Origin: Alphaproteobacteria bacterium
GTDB taxonomy: Bacteria > Pseudomonadota > Alphaproteobacteria > Rhodospirillales > Rhodospirillaceae
Direction: 5' to 3'
Assembly: GCA_015228695.1 (NCBI GenBank)
Contig: JADGDA010000166.1
Location: 1 to 5,726, forward strand
DNA: 5,726 nucleotides
The position numbers were made by a program, and so were the translations under genes. Each line of letters begins with the position of its first letter. Positions within the stretch are counted from its first letter, which is position 1. Below, one piece after another: positions 1 to 5,726 of this stretch. The notes below the pieces were generated by a model. It did no database searches. It was not told the DNA's origin and worked only from the letters and a program-made list of their open reading frames with translations.

Positions 1-429
1 CGGGCCGCCTTTCAACGGGACATCGACGAAGGTGTTCCCGGGGTGAGGGACTTCTACCCGAACGCTCACAACGATCTCTATCCCGACAAGGTTCTTCTGC
101 CGACCGACGCCCGCTCCTACATGGGCGCCATGGCGGTGGAAAGCCCGATGCCCCATGCCTCGCGCAGTCCGGTGCTGGATCACATGGCGGCCGGGTTCGG
201 CTCCCTGACCGTCAAGCCCGATCAACTCGCGAACGGTAAGGGCGTGTGGTCGAAAGGCCAGTGGCGGGTGGTGATCAGTCGGCCGCTGGCCGCCGCGAGC
301 ACCCTTGATCCCGGCCTTGCCTCCGGCATGGAGACCCTGGCGGCCTTCGCCGTCTGGGACGGGGGGAGCAAGGAGGTGGGGTCCCGTAAGGGCTGGGCCG
401 ACTGGGTCCCGCTGAAGTTGGTGAAGTAG
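1..429 (+). CDS. Heme b-binding gamma subunit of a type II DMSO reductase family enzyme (EB_dh domain), 5'-truncated
   Basis: Frame 1 is open from the first base of the window and stops with TAG at 427-429, giving the last 142 residues; the family usually runs to about 200-250 residues, so the N-terminus and any signal peptide lie upstream. The visible part carries the family pattern: RSPV followed by AAGFGSLTV (visible residues 55-71), GKGVWSKGQWRVVISRPL (79-96), then FAVWDGG and a GSRK-x-W segment near the end (116-132). This matches the ethylbenzene dehydrogenase gamma-subunit family (EbdC, DdhC, SerC, ClrC, PcrC), soluble periplasmic proteins that hold one heme b and pass electrons between the Fe-S beta subunit and a cytochrome. 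In EbdC the heme iron is known to be bound by Met and Lys; the Met in SPMP (residue 50) and the Lys in GSRK (130) are possible equivalents, which is inference. No C-terminal membrane anchor is present. A TorD-like chaperone follows directly, supporting a molybdoenzyme operon. The substrate cannot be deduced. The GTG at 43 is an internal valine codon, not a start. Confidence 0.85.
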   Translation, partial: RAAFQRDIDEGVPGVRDFYPNAHNDLYPDKVLLPTDARSYMGAMAVESPMPHASRSPVLDHMAAGFGSLTVKPDQLANGKGVWSKGQWRVVISRPLAAASTLDPGLASGMETLAAFAVWDGGSKEVGSRKGWADWVPLKLVK

Positions 430-449
430 CAAGGGAAAGGCAGGCGGCC

Positions 450-1214
450 ATGACCATGACAGCGGTCACTTCCTCCGTTCGGGCTCCACTGCCGCCTCTT
501 CGCAGGCGGGGACGCGAGGCTGGACGCCTGTTGGCCCAGGCGGCCGCGTTGCGGGTCGTGGCGCTTGCCTTTGCCGCGCCACGGCCGGGGCGGGCCGCCG
601 AGATGCGGGCGGCCCTGTTCCGTCTGGGGATCGACCGGCTGGACCCGGCGGTGCAGCGCGTCGTCTCCGTGGCGCGCCGGGCGTGGCTCGGGGCGTCGCA
701 AGGCGTCCTTGCCGACGAGTATCTGCGTCTGTTCATGGGGCGGGCGCCCGTGTCGCTCCATGAAACCGCCTATGGCGACGGCCGGCGGGTGAACGGTCGT
801 CCGGTCGAGCTTGCCGACATCGGCGGCTATTACGCGGCCTTCGGCATCCAGCTCAAGGACGCCAGCCCGGACCTGCCCGACCACGTCAGCGCCGAGTGCG
901 AATTCCTGAGCATGATGCTGCTCAAGGAGGCCTACGCCCTCGACAACGGCTGGACGGCGGAATGGCGTCTGACCCGCCGGGCGGCCGCCGGTTTCCTCCA
1001 CGACCACCTCGGCCGCTGGCCCCACTGCCTCCTGCCGGGGCTCCGCGAGGAGGGCGCGCCCGATTCCTACCTGACCATGGCGCGCCTGCTCGAAATCCTC
1101 GTGGCGGCGGAGTGCCGGCGCCTCGGCGTCCGCCCGGAGCTGACCGACACGCGGATGCCCTTCGACCCGGTGCAGGAAGACGAATTCACCTGCCCCCGGG
1201 CGGTGGAGGGGTAA
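450..1214 (+). CDS. TorD-family molybdoenzyme maturation chaperone
   Basis: This 254-residue, mostly helical protein has TorD/NarJ/DmsD-type features: YLRLFMG (residues 91-97), a central GGYYAAFG segment (125-132) and the family's DH-x2-AECEFLSMM stretch (144-156) with Asp144, His145, Glu148 and Glu151. Members bind the apo catalytic subunit in the cytoplasm, holding it for molybdopterin cofactor insertion and, where there is a Tat signal, delaying export. The gene begins 20 bases after the gamma subunit stop, and the order gamma then chaperone resembles ebdABCD and pcrABCD rather than the ABDC order of ddh, ser and clr. The ATG at 450 is preceded by AAGGGAAAGG (431-440); the ATG at 456 is a possible alternative. 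The first 25 or so residues are Arg/Pro-rich and look disordered. The C-terminal tail holds an acidic-aromatic-Cys segment (EDEFTCP, 243-249). The family call is firm; the client is inferred from position. Confidence 0.85.
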   Translation: MTMTAVTSSVRAPLPPLRRRGREAGRLLAQAAALRVVALAFAAPRPGRAAEMRAALFRLGIDRLDPAVQRVVSVARRAWLGASQGVLADEYLRLFMGRAPVSLHETAYGDGRRVNGRPVELADIGGYYAAFGIQLKDASPDLPDHVSAECEFLSMMLLKEAYALDNGWTAEWRLTRRAAAGFLHDHLGRWPHCLLPGLREEGAPDSYLTMARLLEILVAAECRRLGVRPELTDTRMPFDPVQEDEFTCPRAVEG

Positions 1215-1217
1215 CGG

Positions 1218-1246
1218 AAGACACCGCTTTCGGCGTATGCTATAAC
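1218..1246 (+). promoter_or_regulatory. Candidate sigma70 promoter with extended -10
   Basis: The 67-base gap after the chaperone gene contains AAGACA (1218-1223, 4 of 6 to TTGACA), a 17-base spacer, then TATAAC (1241-1246, 5 of 6 to TATAAT) preceded by TG plus one base (1238-1240), an extended -10. Transcription would start near 1253, leaving a leader of about 30 bases before the ATG at 1282. The region is visibly less G-rich than its surroundings. It would drive the coiled-coil gene and possibly the genes beyond it, separating them from the molybdoenzyme operon. This is a consensus match only. Confidence 0.5.
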
Positions 1247-1281
1247 CCACCGGTAGTGGTGTGGAATAGTGAGCGAAGGCG

Positions 1282-1737
1282 ATGCCGGAAAACGACGGAA
1301 ACCGATCGGTTCTTGCCGCTGTCGTTCTCGGGGGGGGCTTCCTCGTCTGGTTCATGGCCAGCCTGATGTCCTCCCTGGACACGGCGGCCGGGGCGCTGGC
1401 CCGGATGGGAGAGGACATGCGCGCCGTTACCGTGGCGGCGGCGGCGATGCGTCAGAACTCGGAGCAGGTGGCGGCCTCGACGGCCGCCCTGGCCAAGGCT
1501 ATGTCCGAGATGAATCGCGATCTGGTACAATCCAATCGCGATCTCGCCCAGATCCAGTACGGCATGTCCGGGGAGATGTCCAACATGCGCAAGCTGATGG
1601 AGGACATGAGCCACGATACGGCCGAAATGAACGCCACGATGCTCAAGATGAACACGGCAATGGGGCGGATGACCTATGACATGAACAGACTCGCCAGCAA
1701 TCCCCTGTCCCTTGGTCTGATGCAGGGCGTGCCCTGA
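1282..1737 (+). CDS. Membrane-anchored, methionine-rich coiled-coil protein of unknown function
   Basis: I do not recognise this 151-residue protein. Residues 1-8 are a short polar N-terminus; residues 9-29 form one hydrophobic segment (LAAVVLGGGFLVWFMASLM) that fits an uncleaved membrane anchor. The rest, about 32-137, is a nearly continuous amphipathic helix with core positions spaced 3-4-3-4. Twenty of the 151 residues are Met. From residue 95 to 134 the core positions (95, 99, 102, 106, 109, 113, 116, 120, 123, 127, 130, 134) are Met at 11 of 12, the exception being Thr113. Residues 78-91 are two copies of a heptad beginning NRDL. No Cys and no enzyme motif are present. The ATG at 1282 is the first start after an in-frame TGA at 1270-1272; GAAGG at 1275-1279 sits unusually close to it, so the ribosome site is weak. 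The side of the membrane on which the helix lies is unclear because flanking charges are balanced. It resembles generic MCP-like or apolipoprotein-like coiled coils only in being helical. Confidence 0.8.
   Translation: MPENDGNRSVLAAVVLGGGFLVWFMASLMSSLDTAAGALARMGEDMRAVTVAAAAMRQNSEQVAASTAALAKAMSEMNRDLVQSNRDLAQIQYGMSGEMSNMRKLMEDMSHDTAEMNATMLKMNTAMGRMTYDMNRLASNPLSLGLMQGVP
1513..1554 (+). repeat. Tandem 21-bp heptad-coding duplication
   Basis: Two adjacent 21-base units (1513-1533 and 1534-1554) both begin AATCGCGATCT and encode NRDLVQS and NRDLAQI. The unit length equals seven codons, one coiled-coil heptad, so the repeat keeps both reading frame and helix register. The shared 11 bases suggest a fairly recent unit duplication inside the coiled-coil gene. 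Confidence 0.6.
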
Positions 1738-1756
1738 CGGGACCCGCATATCCCCG

Positions 1757-1785
1757 TTGAATGGGAAGCCCGAGCGGCGTACTCT
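1757..1785 (+). promoter_or_regulatory. Weak candidate promoter for the radical SAM gene
   Basis: In the 82-base gap before the radical SAM gene, TTGAAT (1757-1762, 4 of 6 to the -35 consensus) is followed after 17 bases by TACTCT (1780-1785, 3 of 6 to the -10 consensus). A start near 1792 would leave a leader of about 28 bases before the ATG at 1820. The match is poor enough to arise by chance, and read-through from the preceding gene is equally likely as no terminator is visible between them. Confidence 0.2.
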
Positions 1786-1804
1786 GGCTTGTCGGCGTCC
1801 GGAC

Positions 1805-1809
1805 GGAGG
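1805..1809 (+). promoter_or_regulatory. Shine-Dalgarno site setting the radical SAM start
   Basis: GGAGG within a purine-rich run (1805-1812) lies 10 bases before the ATG at 1820. It favours that start over the in-frame TTG at 1757, which would add 21 charged residues (MNGKPERRT and onward) before the conserved N-terminal strand of the B12-binding fold. Confidence 0.75.
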
Positions 1810-1819
1810 GGGCGAAAGC

Positions 1820-3889
1820 ATGAACTGGCTTCTCATTAATCCCACCCAGCATTTTCTGAATATGTTCCCCCTCGGGGTCGCCTATGTGTCCTCGGCACTG
1901 AAGGCGGCGGGAATCAACGTCCGCATCCTGGATTTGGCCTTCGTCTGCGACGACTGCGAGGATACCCGCGCGGCCCTGGCCGGGGCCATGGCGGACGGTT
2001 CGATCGACATCATCGGCATCGGAGGGCTCTACGCCGAATACCGCCGCATCGCCCAGATCATTTCCTGGTGCCGCGAGGCCAACCCCAAGGCCCGCGTCGT
2101 CGCCGGCAACGGCGTCGTGAGTTGCGATCCCGTTCTGATGCTGCCCGCGCTGGGCGCCGACTTCGCCGTGATCGGCGAGGGCGAGGAGACGGCGGTTGCC
2201 CTGACCCGCGCCCTGGAAAACGGCACGGACCTGCGGGGGGTGCAGAACATCGCCTTCCGCGACGCCGACGGCTCCGTCGTGGTGACCCCGGAGCGCAAGA
2301 CCTATATCGACCTCGACCTTATTCCCATGCCGGATTACGAGGGCTTCCAGGTCGAGCGTTACATCGACCTGCGGCCGGAAACCATCTATTACGGCTTCAG
2401 CTTCATGGACAACTACAGGGGGCTGCCGATCCTGGCCTCGCGCTCGTGTCCGTTGAGCTGCACCTTCTGCTACCACGCGGTCGGCTCGTACCGCAGGCGC
2501 TCATTCGACCATTTCTTCGATGAGGTCGCCTATCTCGTCGAGAAGTACAACGTGAACAGCCTGCAAATCTACGACGATCTGTTCGCCGTGAAGAAGGAAC
2601 GGGTCGTTGAATTCTGTGAACGAATTAAAAAGTACAATTTGCTGTGGCATGTTTCCCTGCGCGTGCAGAACATCGGGCCTCACATGATCGACCAATCGGT
2701 CCTGGCGCTGATGCGCGACGCGGGGTGCCGGATGATCGGGCTGGGGCTGGAGAGCGCGAGCGCCAAGGTCCTGGCCAGCATGAAGAAGAAGATCACCCGG
2801 GAGCAGATCTCCACGGCCATCGAACTCATCACCCGGGCGAACATCAATTTCCAGGGGAACTTTATTTTCGGAGACCGGGCGGAGACTGCGGAAACGGCCA
2901 ACGAGACCCTCGACTGGTGGCGGCGTCATCGCGCCTACGTGGTCCAGACCGATCCCATCTGGGTCTTCCCCGGCACGGAGCTTTACGCCCAGGGCAAGGC
3001 GGACGGGCGGATTCCGGACGACCGGACCTATCTGGCCTCGCAGTATCCGATTCTCAACCTGAGCGAAATGGACGATGCGACCTTTGATCAGATGCGCGAC
3101 GTCCTGGGCATGCTCCGGGCCTATCTCAACCGGATTCCCGCCCAACTGGTGGAGGTGAATCCCAGCGCGGTCATCCATGGCAGACAGTGTTTCACGACGA
3201 CATTGGTCTGTCCTCATTGTGGGGGGAGTGTCTCCTACAAGGATCATAGCTACTGGCAACGGATCATCTGCCGGAAATGCGGCGGCATGTTCGATGTTCC
3301 GATCGCCAGGCTGATCGGCCGGACCCAGATGTCGAAGGAAAGCACGGCCGAGTTGCAAGTGGCGGTATCGGCCCTGACCGTCGGGGAACTGAACGACGCC
3401 GTCATTCTCGGCAAGAAGTGGTTTCAGGAAAACCCGCAGGACTGGGGAGCGTTGGAGGTCATGGGCGCGGCCCTGCTCAAGGCGGGCAACATCGAGGCCG
3501 CCCATGTCTGTCTGCGGAAGTCCCTGGAGCACAATCCTGACAATGGAAGGGTTTGCAACAACCTGGGAATCTGCCTGTACGCCGGGAATTCCGTCGCCAT
3601 GGCCCTGCTCATGTTCCGTCAGGCCCTCCACCTGGAAAAGTTCATTCCCGAGGCGGCCGTCAACGAGAAAATGGCCCTGGAATTCCTGGGCGGGGACGAT
3701 CATGTCCTGGACTTCATCCATTCCCCGAACCGCCCGAAACTGCCGGTCGACGGATTGAGGATCGCGCTTCCGAGCATCACGGCGTCCGGTGACAACGTCG
3801 CCGTCCATCCGCCCCTCCGCCGTTCCAATGAACAGCTTCTGAAGGCGGTGCAAGCCTGGACCAAGAAGCCCGCGCTGGTCGCGTCCTGA
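1820..3889 (+). CDS. B12-binding-type radical SAM protein with zinc-ribbon-like and TPR C-terminal modules
   Basis: The product has 689 residues. Residues 1-140 form a Rossmann-like B12-binding domain: NWLLINPTQ at the start, PLGVAYVSSALKAAG (17-31), then DFAVIGEGEET (114-124), the usual end of this domain. The classic DxHxxG cobalamin-His motif is not seen, as in many class B radical SAM enzymes, which bind cobalamin base-off without that His. The radical SAM core (about 200-400) has the cluster motif CPLSCTFC (Cys210, Cys214, Cys217) and GLGLESAS (307-314). Beyond the barrel come two CxxCGG knuckles (Cys464/467 and Cys484/487) that look like a zinc ribbon, then about three 34-residue TPR-like repeats (507-540 degenerate, 541-574 and 575-608 clear). 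Such enzymes cleave S-adenosylmethionine and often methylate unactivated carbon or rearrange rings; the substrate here is unknown. It is clearly longer than typical family members such as BchE or HpnR, because of the C-terminal modules. It follows the coiled-coil gene by 82 bases and precedes djlA by 7. Start chosen by the GGAGG at 1805. A B12 requirement is inferred from the fold only. Confidence 0.88.
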   Translation: MNWLLINPTQHFLNMFPLGVAYVSSALKAAGINVRILDLAFVCDDCEDTRAALAGAMADGSIDIIGIGGLYAEYRRIAQIISWCREANPKARVVAGNGVVSCDPVLMLPALGADFAVIGEGEETAVALTRALENGTDLRGVQNIAFRDADGSVVVTPERKTYIDLDLIPMPDYEGFQVERYIDLRPETIYYGFSFMDNYRGLPILASRSCPLSCTFCYHAVGSYRRRSFDHFFDEVAYLVEKYNVNSLQIYDDLFAVKKERVVEFCERIKKYNLLWHVSLRVQNIGPHMIDQSVLALMRDAGCRMIGLGLESASAKVLASMKKKITREQISTAIELITRANINFQGNFIFGDRAETAETANETLDWWRRHRAYVVQTDPIWVFPGTELYAQGKADGRIPDDRTYLASQYPILNLSEMDDATFDQMRDVLGMLRAYLNRIPAQLVEVNPSAVIHGRQCFTTTLVCPHCGGSVSYKDHSYWQRIICRKCGGMFDVPIARLIGRTQMSKESTAELQVAVSALTVGELNDAVILGKKWFQENPQDWGALEVMGAALLKAGNIEAAHVCLRKSLEHNPDNGRVCNNLGICLYAGNSVAMALLMFRQALHLEKFIPEAAVNEKMALEFLGGDDHVLDFIHSPNRPKLPVDGLRIALPSITASGDNVAVHPPLRRSNEQLLKAVQAWTKKPALVAS

Positions 3890-3896
3890 CGCAGAC

Positions 3897-4664
3897 ATGG
3901 GAATTTGGGGCAAAATCATCGGGGGGGTCGCGGGGTTGGCCATGGGCGGGCCGCTGGGCGCACTGATGGGCGCGACGGCGGGCCACGCGGTGGACCGCAT
4001 GCGCGCGGAGGCCGCCCGAGGGGGATTTGGAACCCGTTCCCACGGCTACACCCACGGACCGGCTTCCGAGCACGCGCGCAACGTGGCGTTCACGGTGGCG
4101 GTGGTCGCCCTGTCGGCGAAGATGGCCAAGGTCGACGGGCATGTCAGCCGCGAGGAAATCGACGCCTTCAAGACCCTGTTCCGGATTCCACCCGAGGAAA
4201 TGGCCGTCGTCGGCCGCATGTTCGATCAGGCCAAGACCTCGGCCGACGGGTTCGAGGATTACGCGATCGAAATCGCCGACCTGTTCGCCGACAGCCCGGA
4301 AGTCCTGGAGGAACTGCTCGATTCCCTGTTCTTCATCGCCATGGCCGACGGGGGGCTGAACGAGGCCGAGCGCACGTTCCTCGAAACCGTCGCGGCGATC
4401 TTCGGCCTGTCCGACCGGGATTTCAACCGCGTCCACGCGAGTCACGACAAGCACGAGTCCGACGCTTATGCCATATTGGGGGTCAGCCGTTCCGATTCCA
4501 ACGAGGTGATCAAGGCCGCCTACCGGAAACTCATCCGCGAGAATCATCCCGACACCCTGATCGCCAAGGGAATGCCCCAGGAGTTCGTCACGGTGGCGAC
4601 CGGGAAGATGGCCGTCATCAACGCGGCCTACGACCGGGTGGCCGAGGAGAGAGGCCTCCGATAG
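3897..4664 (+). CDS. djlA: DjlA-like membrane-anchored co-chaperone (TerB plus J-domain)
   Basis: The 255-residue product has the layout of DjlA, a type III J-protein that stimulates the ATPase of DnaK at the inner membrane. The N-terminus (2-34) begins GIWGKIIGG and is a glycine-rich hydrophobic segment ending in GHAVDRM, very like the dimerising transmembrane segment of E. coli DjlA. Residues about 58-178 form a TerB-like helical domain with the two acidic turns AKVDGHVSREE (77-87) and AMADGGLNEAE (148-158). The C-terminal J-domain (about 188-251) has YAILGV, the catalytic HPD at 217-219 and the IAKGMP segment (222-227) typical of DjlA. The residue after HPD is Thr, where E. coli has Lys. 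Only 7 bases separate it from the radical SAM stop and no Shine-Dalgarno sequence is evident, so it is probably translated by coupling. The link to that gene may be positional only. Confidence 0.9.
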   Translation: MGIWGKIIGGVAGLAMGGPLGALMGATAGHAVDRMRAEAARGGFGTRSHGYTHGPASEHARNVAFTVAVVALSAKMAKVDGHVSREEIDAFKTLFRIPPEEMAVVGRMFDQAKTSADGFEDYAIEIADLFADSPEVLEELLDSLFFIAMADGGLNEAERTFLETVAAIFGLSDRDFNRVHASHDKHESDAYAILGVSRSDSNEVIKAAYRKLIRENHPDTLIAKGMPQEFVTVATGKMAVINAAYDRVAEERGLR

Positions 4665-4666
4665 CC

Positions 4667-5726
<1,060 letters not shown>

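Noticed and set aside
1247..1259. Small inverted repeat (CCAC, five-base loop, GTGG) as a terminator or operator
   Set aside because: The stem is only four pairs and no T-run follows; it lies at the predicted transcription start, so an operator role is possible but not supported.
222..1418. 398-residue open frame on the minus strand
   Set aside because: It runs opposite three well-supported genes and across the intergenic promoter region; composition is low-complexity Arg/Pro/Gly and no family motif is visible.
1757..1819. Upstream TTG start adding 21 residues to the radical SAM protein
   Set aside because: The added residues are charged and unlike the family, and a GGAGG 10 bases before the ATG at 1820 directly precedes the conserved first strand.
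1738..1819. Intrinsic terminator between the coiled-coil and radical SAM genes
   Set aside because: No stem of more than about four pairs followed by a T-run could be found in the 82 bases.
2501..4000. 499-residue open frame on the minus strand
   Set aside because: It lies opposite the radical SAM gene and the start of djlA, whose protein motifs are clear. Its translation is rich in Arg, Gly, Asp and His with no recognisable domain, as expected for the antisense shadow of a GC-rich gene.
4651..4658. GAGGCCTC palindrome just before the uup start
   Set aside because: Eight bases of perfect symmetry inside the end of djlA is common by chance in GC-rich sequence and has no partner site nearby.

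Overview
The window is a densely coding, GC-rich stretch in which every supportable gene lies on the plus strand. Base composition, strong G/C preference at third codon positions, a DjlA with the usual proteobacterial layout and an Uup-type ABC-F protein all suggest a proteobacterium. An alphaproteobacterium of the Rhodospirillales kind is my best guess, but no rRNA or species marker is present to prove it.

Layout. Positions 1-1214 are the tail of an anaerobic respiratory or dehydrogenase operon: the C-terminal 142 residues of a heme b-binding gamma subunit of a type II DMSO-reductase-family molybdoenzyme (EbdC/DdhC/SerC/ClrC family), followed 20 bases later by a TorD-family maturation chaperone. 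The catalytic alpha and iron-sulfur beta subunits are expected just upstream, outside the window. A good extended -10 promoter candidate at 1218-1246 separates this operon from the next block.

Positions 1282-3889 hold the least familiar part. First is a small membrane-anchored protein whose soluble part is a long heptad coiled coil with almost only methionine in its core. Second is a 689-residue B12-binding-type radical SAM protein with an added four-cysteine zinc-ribbon-like module and a TPR tail. Neither has a function I can name.

Positions 3897-5726 return to housekeeping genes: djlA (membrane-anchored TerB/J-domain co-chaperone) and a 3'-truncated uup (ABC-F ATPase). The last three genes are separated by only 7 and 2 bases and are probably co-transcribed and translationally coupled.

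There is no gene-free stretch over 300 bases; the longest gaps are 67 and 82 bases. I saw no tRNA, rRNA, CRISPR array, insertion sequence or convincing intrinsic terminator. The best candidates for something undescribed are the methionine-core coiled-coil protein and the radical SAM/zinc-ribbon/TPR fusion beside it.
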